Assembly (NCBI GenBank): GCA_021613335.1
Contig: JAJTWR010000032.1
Span: 992,501 to 1,056,500 of the forward strand
Length of the DNA: 64,000 bases
Source of the DNA: Whitmania pigra
Lineage: Eukaryota > Annelida > Clitellata > Hirudinida > Haemopidae
Direction: 5' to 3'
Part shown: positions 1-18,726 of the stretch, piece by piece
Numbering within the stretch: the stretch's first letter is position 1
How the letters are laid out: the number at the start of each line of letters is the position of its first letter
Position numbers and translations under genes: made by a program
The notes under the pieces: generated by a model
The model's input: the letters and a program-made list of their open reading frames with translations, nothing else
Told to the model about the DNA's origin: nothing
Database searches by the model: none

Positions 1-625
1 CATTTAAATTCTGAATGAAATAAATTGCCCTACTGATATTGATCAAGTGGTCAATTTAGGCTCAAATACATCAGGCATCCTTAACTTAAAAATATTTCTT
101 AAAGTCATTCAAAAGTGCTCCCTTTTCTTATTCAGATATCAATAAGTTAACAGAAATGCTAAAATAAAGAATTGAGAAAATTTAAAACAAAATAAATGAA
201 AAATAAAATCAACCAGGGCATTTTGTGACTTGTCTAAGTGCAATGATCGCAACAATGTTTACAATACATCATTTCCTAATGTTTACTAAGACAAACATCC
301 ATTTTACTAAGACAAACATTTAATTTATGCTTTGATAAATCTTGACAAAAGCTCCACAGTTGCTTACAAACACTCAATCATGTTGGTAGACATCCAAAAA
401 ACCATCCATTGCTACAAAGTCAAAAACCTCGAGATCATAACATCAGAAAATAGGTTGCTCTTAATTTTTAAGTTTAGCCGATTTTTCGAGTGCCTCGTGA
501 AACCTTACTCTAGGTGCACAAATGAAAGAAGGATAAACAGAATTGAAACCTTTGCCATTACCTCGCAACCCGTTCGACCACCTTAATCCCCTCCCCTTTA
601 AGGATGGAAAGAAGAGAACAATCAC
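1..625. other. No recognisable gene
   Basis: AT-rich sequence left of the P4-ATPase exon. Long open frames on both strands around 332-820 do not resemble a protein family; the minus-strand one overlaps the flippase exon in a wrong frame. The next flippase exon would be expected further left, outside the window. Confidence 0.6.
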
Positions 626-1711
626 CTGGAGGAGAGTATGATGAGGTCTGCAGGGAAGTACTCGTTGTTGGAAACCTGTACCACATCTCCAACTCTGAGG
701 TCTGCCCACCTGCAGATCTTCCACGTTCCGTCGTGTGTCATGGCTGTTGTCGTTTTCGTGGATCGGAGAGAATTCGTTATTTATTGTTAGGATTATTGAA
801 TTACTGAGCCAGTCAATCATTTCAATTGAATAAGTTATTTATTTTTTATAGCTGAAGTAAATGTTATTGTATTTTAATGAAATAATTTTTAAATGATTAA
901 AAACTCCAAATTCAAGAAATTGAATCTCAATAAAAAAAAATAATAAAAATAGCAAGCAATGCACTTAACTTGATGAATCAATGAGTGCCTTACAATTGCT
1001 ATTAGTCATTCAAAATAAATTAGCAACTTGAACAATGAAAGTATTGCTTGTTTTTCAAAAATCTGATAAAACACTGAGTCATTCAAAATTAAAAAAACAA
1101 GCAAATTAGACTGAATACTAAATAAACCAATACATTTCGATCAGTCAATTTATTTTTTTTACAAAATTCTTAAATAATATTTGCATTAAAAGTGAGTTTT
1201 AAAATCTTAGGAGTGAAAAATCACCTGGAACTTTTTTGCTGTTGGTCGCATCGTCCGAGCGTTTCCTCTTCTGATAAGACAACGATGTCATTGAAGTGTC
1301 ATTTAAATGGCATCATTAACATGTTCTTTTTAACATGGTATTGAAGAACCAATAACAAGGTATCATTAACAAGAAATCATTAATAACTTGGTATCTCTAA
1401 TGCTGTATCGTTTGGTCATCTATATCACGATCTCAAACAGTGACGATGAATTGATAATCAGGTAATCATACAATCATAATGACAAATTTTCAATGACATC
1501 GGTCAGTCACCATGATAAATATGTCATAAAAATATTAAATTCAAATAATATTTAATAACAATAATTAACAATGTTGATCCAAATCACCAGCATACCAAGT
1601 CTTCAATGATTTCCCTGACGGCAGAAAGGCTGAGGATGATGCAGAGGGGTACGAGGGTTGTGAATCGACCGGTCGGAGAAACATCAGGGATTTGCTGGAT
1701 GAATGAATGTG
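626..1711 (-). CDS. P4-type ATPase (phospholipid flippase), three internal exons, partial
   Basis: P4-ATPases are membrane pumps that move phospholipids from the outer to the inner leaflet. Three exons can be joined on the minus strand. Exon 1711-1596 encodes the end of a TM helix with [15 protein letters not shown] and [10 protein letters not shown], the typical TM1-TM2 stretch. Exon 1270-1225 encodes [15 protein letters not shown], matching the R-x-x-D..VN-R linker. Exon 743-626 encodes [15 protein letters not shown] and [10 protein letters not shown], the signature start of the actuator domain. Phases agree (0 at 1596/1270, 1 at 1225/743), and donors and acceptors are GT/AG with pyrimidine tracts before 1270. 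The acceptor before 743 is the weakest. The upstream exon with the N-terminus and the downstream exons (phosphorylation and nucleotide domains) were not found; the gene continues off the left edge. Which P4 subfamily cannot be told. Confidence 0.85.
744..1224. other. Intron of the P4-ATPase gene
   Basis: AT-rich, no other features seen. The intron 1271-1595 upstream of it is equally plain. Confidence 0.6.
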
Positions 1712-1831
1712 CTGATGTCACTTGAATACTTTTATTGGCATCATTACCATCATCGTCATCATTCGCAGCAGCAGCATTTGTATGTTGTATTTAGCCCATT
1801 TTTTGAATGTCTTATGTATCCAGATAGGATG

Positions 1832-1990
1832 TTAATTGATCCACCATTTACACAGCGCCCCTAATCGAGGACGCTCCTGGCAGTGCAGGCTGGGTTGGAA
1901 CACAACACATAACGACCGTTGTTATTACCGCCATATGCAGGAACGCTACCCATATGGCCAACCTGCATGCCAATATTCAGCCACAGTCAC
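1832..1990. repeat. SINE-like dispersed repeat, copy 1
   Basis: A GC-richer block containing CACAGCGCCCCTAATCGAGG and CACAACACATAACGACCG. It resembles a second block at 53133-53285 (TATAGCGCCCCTACCCGAGA, ACAACAAGTAACGAC). Two diverged copies more than 50 kb apart indicate a dispersed repeat, either a SINE or the tail of a larger element; no tRNA-like promoter was recognised. Confidence 0.45.
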
Positions 1991-3158
1991 ACCTTCTTCA
2001 TCATTTGTATCAAAACTTCTGACTAAGTTTATTTCATCGTCACTTTCATCAACATATTGTCATAACCATCACAACATTACCTCAAACCTCATCATCATTG
2101 CTATCGTCAAAATGGATATTATCATTATCAACAGGAGTCTTAGAATGTCATCATCTGTCATCTTCAACAATGATGATTCACTTTCATGGGTCAAACCTGT
2201 AGGAGTTGACTCACCTGTAGCAAAGTTATGCAAAGGAAATACACGTTTGCATATTTTCGGAACTGCTCGAACAGAAATCGAGGTATGAAGCTGAAGATAC
2301 TGTACTTTGTTGTGCTGAACAATTAGAAAAATTTGTTTTAAACACAAATATTGCAGCAATTATAAATATAGTAACAAGTGCAGTAAATTATTATTACAAA
2401 GACGTTTTCAATTATAGTTTTAGTAATATTGAAATAGCAATATTAGAGCACGTTTATACTCGCCGCCATTTATTTAAGAAAAGTAGCGAACTTTGATATA
2501 ATCACTTCTCAACCTAACCTGATTTTATTCTTGACTCGTTTGAAGCTGCCACTTTCATTAATAAAAATTATCCTATGAGCTTTATCAGACTCCGCTGTGG
2601 ACCTCTTCTTATTTCTGAACATTGTGAACCTCCTCTTTTAGGTATGGCCAGGATTCATTAAAACTTCATGATTTCCGAAATTGTTCCACTGATGCCGTCA
2701 ACACAAATGTATAAATGATTTCCAAAGTGCACAGAAATCGTTCCTCAAAAATTTTTAACAAAAAATAATTGTAACTAAATAATTGAAAAAGTCCATAAGC
2801 TGACAAATAAGTTAAATAAATAGTTGTGATATCGAAGACAGTCCTCAATGTTTATAAGCATTCAACAGAATTTGATGTTCAGGAATGGCAAGCTACCCAC
2901 ATAATTTTTTTATGCTTTTAAAAAGTTACTTTAAAAGTTTTCTTATTTATAACACAAGTTAATTTCATATTGCTAATATTCTAAACTTACTTAAATCTTC
3001 GAAGTTAAAATCTACGTCTTTCTGTTCAAAATTGTGCGCAGCTGATCGTTAGCAGAAACTGATTAAGTGGACAAAACCATGTTTTACGCAAAAAGAGTTC
3101 GTGCCAAAAGAAATCAATTTAAGAATTCGTTCGATAACCAATTGTCTTTTATTTGCAG
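1991..3158. other. Region between flippase and channel genes
   Basis: The first exon of the channel gene (signal peptide) and the upstream exon of the flippase gene are both expected somewhere here, but neither could be supported. A short ATG frame at 2284 looks signal-like but hits a stop with no good donor. Confidence 0.4.
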
Positions 3159-6100
3159 AGGTCGGTGAAAATAGAAATCTTTCAGATCTCGATATTGAGA
3201 GTGGAGAGGTATTGCTTTGAAGCCAAGTTGACATTGAGAATAACATGGCGTGAACCAGCTCTAGATGATGTAGTCAGTTCGATTTTACTTATTTAAGAAA
3301 ACTGATTGTACAAATGGAACGGGAATAGATATTCAATCAATGCCTTACATCAGCAAGTCACAAACGTCGTTTTGAGTCATAGTTTAACGAGTTTAAAAAA
3401 CTAAATTTTAATTAATTGCTTTGCTCGTGTTCAACGTTCAAAGTATCTCCTTTTCAGCTTATAAAAAACGATACGAACTTCTACAGCTATTGGAATCCCC
3501 AAATTATGATCACAAACATCGTTGGCAAGCTCCAGGTTGAATCACTAATTGAAGCCGACATTAACACTAGCTTGGAAACTTACCTCAGCGAAACCAAGTT
3601 CTTCCATGGCGTCTTCAAAACCACACTGATGATGGCTATGTTTCCTTTCGATGTCTATGTGAGTTTAGGCGAAAATGCTGCTATCCCAATGTCATTTTGG
3701 GTCGTAGCACGCTAGGAGTAAGATAATGCAATTCCGTGCGCCTCATGGATACATCGAAAATATTCTTTTTTTTTATGATCAGCTATAATAGCATATCAGC
3801 AGGTATGTCATTTTAGCTTTTTCCAGGGGGCTAACCCTCGCTCAACTTGAGAACCCCTCAAACGACGTCCCCGCATAACGGTAAATGCTACCTCAGACAA
3901 ATTAAATAAAATATTAAAGTAGATATTATAGTGTGCTTTTGATTTATAATACGAAAGAGTAACGCTTGAATAAGTTATTATTTAACATTATAACAGCCGT
4001 AGCCAAATTAAAACGTGGAATTGTTTTGCAGAAGTTACATTTCATTGTTCAATCAAAGTTGGACGACTCTCAAGTTACTTTCTTGTTTCCAAATCAGTCC
4101 TTCATTGGCAAAGGTTATCAACATCAACAATTATTAAATATCACTTATGAACTAAATAACAAAGCCACCATATGATTAGGATTTGCATTCCAGCCTTTTC
4201 CAGAGGCAACAAGCAACAAATTCAAGAAATGGTCTTCTGCTTTTAACCAAAATTTAGGGAGATTACAGTCAGCCAAGGGGCACTAAGATCAAGGGGGCTA
4301 TTACCCAACCCCCAAACGACACCCTGCGTGTGTCCTTTTTATCACAAATTATGATAAGTCTGATGTAAACCCCCATTCCATGCGGCGCTCTCTTCACAAA
4401 CTGTAAAAACTATAAATCTGAATTATATATGTTTCAAATGCTGGGGGATGAGGTCAATTTTATTAACTTGATATATTTTTTATTTTCAAACGATCAACGG
4501 CCATTCCGTTCAACAAAAATTTACCTCGTTAGTGGCCACAATATGAAACCAACATTCAAACCAAGAAATTTAAAACAAAACATGGAAATGTCAATTTCTA
4601 ATAACGATCAATAGACTTTAACCAGGCGAGCACAATCAATGATAAAAGTTAAGCAAGTGATGTCAAAAATGTCTTGTCCCAAACTCAAAATATCTATTTC
4701 TTTTTGTTTGGCAAATTATCATTTGTTGGCAACAGCACGGAAAGAACCAGGCCATCCTCTGATTCTAACCGTGCCTTTGTGATCGAGCTTTTTCTGTTTT
4801 TCTGTCATAAGCTTCTTGCATTCTTCTCTATCCTCCTTTGACATGTCATGGTGTAGAACAACTTTGTTGAATGCTTCACTTTTCTTTAATTTGAATGCAT
4901 TTTCTAGGATCAAATTCTTTAGAATAGCACTTTCAAGTTTTACTAGGATTGGTCGCACTTTCTTAGTATTTTCAGTCCTTCTCCCCATTCTGAATATTTC
5001 AACTATGTCTTTAGTGATGTCCCTGTTTGTCACTTCCATCAGCAATTTCAGGATGAGATCCTTGTCATCAGATTTAGAATTTGCATCATTCTCTGCCAAA
5101 TTAAAAACAACAATGTTGTTTTGTCTTTTCATTCTTTCCTCATTCACCTCAACAGTTGTTTTTAAATCAACCACAGACCTTTGAACCGTTTTAACTTGGG
5201 TTGCTAGCGTCTCAAGCTTGCTTTCGAACATGGAAGTCAATTCTTTAGTCATTTCTTCATTTATCTCCATCTGCGTGCTGAAATTTCTGTGAAGCTCGTC
5301 TATTTCCTGTTTGAGTTCCTGGATTAGCTTTCCTTGTTGTTCAACTACTTTGGCAAAATCATCCCTCTGTTTAAGAACATCGTCCATTATTCCGCTTAAT
5401 TGTAAATGCGGTTCTTTGAGATTGTCTGCCAATTTCTTCAAGCATTCTTCATTTGACTTTAAACAGTCTTCACAAAGATGAAGACCCATCGATTCAGCGA
5501 CAGTCCTTCGCTCCAAACTGGCATCGCTTCTGCTTCTCAAAAGTCCAGGCATGATTTACTTCTTTCAAAGAAATGTTACATAAAACGATAAATTTCGTTT
5601 GAGTCCGAAACCATAGACGTATGCTATACTAGGCTTAATAGAACAAACCTTAGTTTGTTTACATTCGTGCCTCCGACCTGAACATTCATTATTATAATCA
5701 TCCATTACCAAATCAGTTCAAATAATAAATTAATTAAAGAGTAGCATTATTTATTTTTAAAGTGTTAAAGAAAAACTCATTAGACTGCATTTCAGAAGTA
5801 TATTTATTCTAAAACTTACTTTCCTAGGTGCCCAGTCATTTCTTATACAAGGTGAGTACATTCTCAATGACATGTACAGAATGTTTTACCACGAAGAAGA
5901 GATTCCAAGCAGAGTGACGGAAGCAAAACAAGCTCTCAGGATAACAGTGATGATCAAAAGAAAGATCATCTCATTTGTAGGGAAGTACTCTCGACTGGTA
6001 AAAATTCACACACTGTCCTTAGTTGCCAGAGCTGCCGACAAAAATTTTGGGCCCCTGAGTGCTGTGCCTCTAGCCCAGGGGTGGGCAAACTTTTTGACTC

Positions 6101-8176
6101 GAGGGCCGCAATGGGTTCATATATTGGACCCGGGGGCCGGACCAAGAGTAGATGGACGGTGTGTATGTGTGAATTAATATAAATTAAATTTACATTTGTA
6201 ACATTAAATGTTTAGATTAATTTAAGGTAGAAAAGCATAAAAAGAGTTATTTTACAAAACTTTTATGCAATCTTTAATAAAATAGTATCTTCAATTTTAG
6301 TGGGAACAGTGTTGTTGATCTCCCTTTCATTAAGGAATCAAAGTCAGGCGTTAGCTTTGTTGTAGCAATTCGCAGAATAGATCTTAGGTGTTGATCAGTT
6401 AACTGGTATCTGTGACGGGATTTATTGATCTTCATGACGCTGAACGTCTGTTCACACATGTAGGTTGAGCCAAACAAGGCCCAAATCTTCTGTGCCATCT
6501 CTCGGAAATTTGGAAAACAGTCATCTTTAAGTGAGGCATAGAACTCTTTTAATTGAAGAGAGCGGAAATTCTCCTTTAAGATTGCATCAGATTGACGATC
6601 GATTAGTTCCAATTGCACTTCTTGTGGGGCTGTTTCTGGGTCTTGTGATAAGGAACAGGCCACCAGCTGAAGTGACTTTTCAATTTAAAAAAAAACTGAA
6701 AACCGACGGCAGAATTCTTCATGCAGGTCATTCAGTGATTTGCTATATTTATTCACATTTTGGATGGTCTTTTCCTGTGTGGCTAGTGTGGGAAAATGAG
6801 AGAAGATTTTCTTTGAAATTTGCCTAGAAAAAAAAGGTCAACTTGGCTTTGAAGGCATTTACATTACTATACATGTCGTGCACATACAGGTCTTTTCCAT
6901 GTAGCTTAACGTTAAGCTCATTCATATGAGAAAAAATGTCAACAGCAAACGCAAAGTCACACAGCCAATTCTTGTCGCTCAGCTCTGGAAAATCATCAGA
7001 CTTCCCCTTTAACTCCAAAAATGTTTCAATCACTTCTTTAAGATCCCACACTCGTTTAAAGACTTTGCCCAAACTCAACCAGCGGACACGAGACTGGTAA
7101 AGCAAGTGGTGGTCTGCGTCGGTTTCCTCCAGAAATGCAATGAACTGACGGTGCTGAAGTCCCTTTGCTCGTATGCAGTTAACAAGCTTTATAACTGACT
7201 AAATTATCTAGTGCTCCGCGGGCCGACTTGAAACGGCTGCCGGGCCGTAGTTTGCCCATCCCTGTTCTAGCCCCTATGTTATGTCAGTATGATAATGGAA
7301 AACTAAAATAGGATTTCAAAACAGAGACGGGCCCCAAAAAATTGCCGGGCCTGTGGGCTTTTTCTCCACTGCGGCCCATCGGCAGCCCTGTTGGTTAATT
7401 TTTCTTTGTGTTATTTTATAATTTCTTTCTATACAAGAATATCAGACAAATTACTATTCCCTTCGGGATTACATCGAACACGTAAAATATTGGATAAATA
7501 AATGTAAATGTAAATGTAAAATCAATGTGCAAATATTAATATTTGTCTTTTGCTTCAGTTTTTTCTTTACTTGGTGTCTTTGATAACTTTGACAATGGAC
7601 CCACGCTTGTACTTAGAAGAAAGAGTGAAATTGTCCATGGGAATATTCTTGGTAACTGCTCTCAACTGCCACACGTATGATCGAAGGCACAACTTTCCTG
7701 TACTTACAATACAGGTTGTTCAGTGTAAGATCATAATTTGGTAACAAATATTTAATCAATTTAATATTAAAAAACCTGATAATTATTAAAAGACTAATTA
7801 ACGATTGAATAATAGCATATTAATACTTATTTCATCAAATTAACTAACACCTATCGATATGTTCATTACCTCAAACAATGTTGCCAAGAACCTTTACTTC
7901 CTGGTAATGTTGTACAACAATCTCTTCATTGTCTTCTACCACTGTACCATCAACTTGGCCATAGGCCTCGTGTCCAGCAAAAGAGAGGGGGTGAAAATCT
8001 CTGACACGACAGTACTCATCGTCAACTTGGTTTCCATGATCCTCTTCCACATAGTTCTCATTGCCAGAATATTTTCACGGGTTTGTTTCAATTTTGTCCG
8101 CCAATTTCTTCCGACAAAAAAAAAACGCTGTATGTTGGAAGAAGTTTCTTGTGCATGGAATGTCGACACATATTAA
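3159..8176 (+). CDS. Pentameric ligand-gated ion channel subunit lacking the Cys-loop cysteines, multi-exon
   Basis: Exons: 3159-3269 (ligand-binding domain start, ending ITWREPALDD, the place of the canonical W-x-D), 3458-3658 (YSYWNPQI and MAMFPFDVY), 4032-4113 (KLHFIVQSK, LFPNQSFIGK), 5828-5997 (pre-TM1, ALRITVMIKRK), 7559-about 7674 (TM1 end, MDPRLYLEERVKLSMG, TM2 start) and about 7850-8176 (ITSNNVAKNL, TM3 and TM4, stop). Phases match at 3269/3458 (0), 3658/4032 (0), 4113/5828 (1) and 5997/7559 (0). The family forms five-subunit channels gated by an extracellular ligand. The FPFD motif is kept but the two cysteines that normally bracket it are absent, as in prokaryotic channels. No AG acceptor was found before TM3, so the TM2-TM3 join is unresolved and the gene may be decaying. 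The first exon was not found. The charge pattern before TM2 does not settle ion selectivity. Confidence 0.75.
4719..5552 (-). CDS. LINE ORF1-like protein (coiled coil plus RRM-like domain)
   Basis: A 277-residue intact frame starting at an ATG, within a channel-gene intron and antisense to it. Residues roughly 20-150 are rich in charged heptads (KLIQELKQEIDELHR, ESKLETLATQVK), suggesting a coiled coil. After RQNNIVVFNL (about residue 143) the pattern resembles the non-canonical RRM and C-terminal region of ORF1 proteins from non-LTR retrotransposons, with FRMGRR, RPILVKLES and a final RGWPGS-type stretch. Such proteins bind element RNA. No reverse transcriptase follows, so this is either a truncated LINE or a captured ORF1 gene. 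The frame being open over 277 codons argues for a young insertion or retained function. Confidence 0.7.
   Translation of the reverse strand: MPGLLRSRSDASLERRTVAESMGLHLCEDCLKSNEECLKKLADNLKEPHLQLSGIMDDVLKQRDDFAKVVEQQGKLIQELKQEIDELHRNFSTQMEINEEMTKELTSMFESKLETLATQVKTVQRSVVDLKTTVEVNEERMKRQNNIVVFNLAENDANSKSDDKDLILKLLMEVTNRDITKDIVEIFRMGRRTENTKKVRPILVKLESAILKNLILENAFKLKKSEAFNKVVLHHDMSKEDREECKKLMTEKQKKLDHKGTVRIRGWPGSFRAVANK
6027..7390. mobile_element. hAT-type MITE, split by a second hAT insertion
   Basis: Ends are CAGAGCTGCCGA (6027) and TCGGCAGCCCTG (7390), an inverted pair. Internal blocks such as GGGCCCC and TTTTGGGGCCC-like runs match the family at 40356-40478. The 8-bp flanks (TTAGTTGC / TTGGTTAA) match at only 5 of 8 positions, so the target duplication is decayed or absent. 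A larger hAT element (6076-7264) sits inside it. Confidence 0.55.
6076..7264 (-). mobile_element. hAT element, internally deleted (GTF2IRD2-like transposase remnants)
   Basis: Ends CAGGGGTGGGCAAAC / GTTTGCCCATCCCTG form a hAT-type inverted repeat, flanked by CTCTAGCC and TTCTAGCC (7 of 8 bases). Minus-strand frames 7105-6824 (SDKNWLCDFAFAVDIFSHMN, LNVKLHGKD) and 6663-6274 (IWALFGSTYMCEQTFSVMK) match the hAT transposase group related to GTF2IRD2, including the C-terminal dimerisation segment. The N-terminal half is missing, so it is non-autonomous. It lies in a channel-gene intron, opposite in strand. Confidence 0.85.
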
Positions 8177-8557
8177 TCGTTTTTATTTACGAATAATAAT
8201 AATTTCAATGTACTAATTTTTGTTTATGTCGTGAAAAGGATAACAATTTTAAAATTAAAGATTGAGTTAAATTGAGTAAACTGTTTCAATATATTTTTTT
8301 TCTTTACTTTTTAATGAAGCTGAACAAAAAATGGCAGTACTTTAACAATCCTGAGTCAAGTGTTTCATCGAATGAAGAATCGCTCTCATTAGAAAGAAGA
8401 TGACACCAATTGGTCTTACAATCTGTTTATTCGTGCAAAATATATATATTTACAAGATTAAATAATAAATTCTAATGAACGTATTTAATAAATTAAATGT
8501 CATTTTTTAATCAGTTATCGAAGAAAATCTAGAAAAAGTTGATTTGGTTATTTAAAC
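8177..8557. other. 3' flank of channel gene
   Basis: AT-rich with no gene seen. Confidence 0.5.
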
Positions 8558-9014
8558 CAGTGGTCCTCAACCTTTTTTTCCGCGGACCGGTCAATGCCTG
8601 ATAATTTTACCGCGGACCAGGGGGTGGGGGGTGGAGTGGATAATAAAATTACAAAAATTAATTATATCATTTCCTGCACGATTAGAGCCTGTTGAAGTTA
8701 TGGGGCGAAGTTCAGTGTCCCACAATGAAAAGGAAAAAAGATAATAATGAAATTACTTCACTGTAATCACTTAATTAGAGTATTAAAAATTTAATTTAAT
8801 TAAAAAGTGTATCATTTTTTTTTTGGTAGGTTGATCGTTATTCTTAAAATGTTACAAAATCAGACTCAATAATTTTACCGAACACGCTAAGAAAGAGATT
8901 TGTTGCGGTTGTTCTCAAGCCCTACAAACTATTTTAATTTTTTTAATGAAATGGAAATAATTTATTGTTCCTTGGGCGGCCCGGTACCATTTGACCGGGG
9001 GTTGAGAACCACTG
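8558..9014. mobile_element. Non-autonomous hAT element (MITE family CAGTGGT)
   Basis: Ends CAGTGGTCCTCAACC and GGTTGAGAACCACTG, with perfect 8-bp target duplications ATTTAAAC at 8550-8557 and 9015-9022. 457 bp, no transposase. A reverse-oriented relative lies at 12814-13216. Confidence 0.92.
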
Positions 9015-9999
9015 ATTTAAACCAACGACACAAATTTGTGCGTAGTTCCCTTAGGTCGAAATAGTAACATAAAAATTTAATTACGCAACTAAATTTCTAA
9101 ATAAATTGAGATCAAATGCTGGTCAGAATATTTGCTAGGTTATAATAGAACAGGATTCTAAGCTTCGTATAAATTCATAGATTTATGACGATCTCTTGTT
9201 GTGCAACGCTCAAAAATCGTAACAATAGTCTGTACTTTTTAAAATAACTTTAAATAAGAATTGATATTCTCCCAAGGAATTTCGATATCAAAAATAGAAT
9301 GTTACACCAAAAAAAGCTTGGCTAATTTCTATATGCTGCTATGAAATATACTTTCATATTTTTATCATTATCGGGCGAATTGCAATTAGTTTTTTTACCA
9401 TTTTTATACAAAATTTTAAAACATCATTTTTAGCAAATTCTAATGGATTAAAGCCGTAATTATTAAATATTATAAAAGCCATCATTTTGTAGAGTTGAAA
9501 TACACAATCTGTCTTTGCATGAACTTGATCACTAAATTTTAGTGATAATGAATAGATAGAGATGAATCAAAATCTTGATGACGACGACGACGACGATGAC
9601 GATGACGACGACGATGATGTTGAGGAAACCGATGCATGTAACTCAACTTTAGAAACTAATTTTACAAACTCCTGTTTTAGCAACGACCCCAGACAAATCT
9701 AAGTTTAAAAAATTGATTCAATAGTACATCAACGATTGGAATGTGTGATTTGGTTTGCGGCGTCTTTCAGGGCTTATCGTTATTTCTTTACATTAAATTC
9801 TAAATCATTTTTAAACTTCCATAACTTATCTTTACATAAATTACCAAGTATGAACAATACGCAGTGCAAATTTATGGTTTTCTATTTTATTTAAGAATCC
9901 ACAAACTGCCCAATAACATAAATTTACTCAAATTAAATATCAGAACAAAAACATGTAATTATTTGATTGATAACTTGATAATCAATACCTATATGTAAG
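9015..9999. other. Mostly featureless DNA before the tandem duplication
   Basis: AT-rich; the only notable item is the GAC/GAT tract and small frame at 9562-9702. Confidence 0.5.
9562..9702 (+). CDS. Small frame with a run of 14 aspartates, doubtful
   Basis: 46 codons from ATG to TAA. After MNQNL it encodes fourteen consecutive Asp from a mixed GAC/GAT tract, then a Glu/Asn/Thr-rich tail with two Cys. The tract uses both Asp codons, which is slightly less expected of a pure trinucleotide slip. No family is recognised. It may be a simple repeat by chance open. Confidence 0.2.
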   Translation: MNQNLDDDDDDDDDDDDDDVEETDACNSTLETNFTNSCFSNDPRQI

Positions 10000-10345
10000 A
10001 TAATTATTAAAATCAGTCAAGCTTTGGAGCATAAAACCGTGGATGGGTCAACAGTATCAATAGGCAATGCATTCTGTGATATGATGATAATATTACAAAT
10101 AGATTACTGTTTTTAGAAAGATTACCACATCGAAAAAGCTTGTAGTTCTGCGCTATCATGATTGCTAGACCCCATTTTGAAATTCAGTTTACTTATGTTA
10201 TTATAATACTCAATTTTATTATGAAATAAAACTCCAACTTTGGTACTTATTTTGATTCCTACACATTTGGATCAGAAATGAATTAGAATTTAACTGCTTT
10301 TTGTTCGATATTGACAAATACGAATGAAGTTATGAAATTATTGCA

Positions 10346-10480
10346 GAGGCTTCTCGTACGCCTCTCCAGCTGTCTGGAACAGACTCCCTTCCACCGTCAG
10401 AACCCAGCCATCCCCTCAGGACTTCATGGCGCTTTATAAATTTATTATTATTACTATTGTTATTATTATTATTCAATCCA
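10346..10480 (+). mobile_element. LINE 3'-end fragment
   Basis: Contains CTCCAGCTGTCTGGAACAGA and ATGGCGCTTTATAAATTTAT followed by an imperfect (ATT)n tail. It matches the 3' end of the LINE at 12066-14802 read in its sense direction, with small internal deletions. It lies in a stretch missing from copy B. Confidence 0.8.
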
Positions 10481-10758
10481 TATTTAGAAGAGATCTCTGA
10501 TCGTGCAAATCATCTATACTGTTTGTTTATCTACGGTTTTGTAATACGAAAAACTGTCCAGGACTCTTCAGTGATATCCTTCAGTTCTATTCCATCCCAA
10601 TTTTTGCAACATTCAAGTTTTTTTTTTAACTTGATCAATTATTACTTATTAGGTCTGATTATCAATTTTGGAAGCATTTATTTTAGGTACTCTTATGGCA
10701 TTCGTTCCCATAAAGTATTGATTGAATTTTAGCTATTTCAACGCAGGCTCAAACCCTT

Positions 10759-10766
10759 TATAAAAG
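10759..10766 (+). promoter_or_regulatory. TATA box of PAN-PLAT gene A
   Basis: TATAAAAG, 168 bp upstream of the chosen ATG at 10934. It is conserved at the same relative place in copy B (22234-22241). Transcription would start near 10790-10800. Confidence 0.65.
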
Positions 10767-10933
10767 CTTCATTCTAACATCTTCTGATACCATTCGACTT
10801 CTTTAAAAGTTTTTAATGCTTATCGCAAGTCAAATTCTTCCATGTGATTTGGTTTTTGACACAATTTTATATTTGTAACCTGATAAACTCAAAGCATTCC
10901 TTGAAAATTTCTCCACATCATTCTCATTTGAAC

Positions 10934-18391
<7,458 letters not shown>

Positions 18392-18726
18392 TGCATCAAT
18401 GCACTTGGGTCGAATGACATGCAACAATGCACATTCCTTCATTGAAATTCATAAGTGCACTGACGATTGACATTTAATGATGCATTGACATTCGATCTTG
18501 ACGTTAACTGCGCGTCATTTTTGCTCATGAATTTCAAGTTTACGTGTTTTCGTCCTATGCTTTAAAGATTGCATTGTGAGGTACTTGCTTGGATTTGCCG
18601 TCAAATTTGTGGTTCAAAATAATCAATCAAGCCCTATGTATTGAAGCTTCTTATTTTCTAGTAATAATTATAATTATAAAAACAACATTACTGAAAATCA
18701 TAAAATAGGTAATAAATCATCATAAT

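Noticed and set aside
461..820. 119-codon minus-strand frame
   Set aside because: Overlaps the P4-ATPase exon in another frame; the flippase frame has the family motifs and splice sites.
2284..2325. Short ATG frame resembling a signal peptide, as first exon of the channel gene
   Set aside because: Runs into a stop with no convincing donor in phase.
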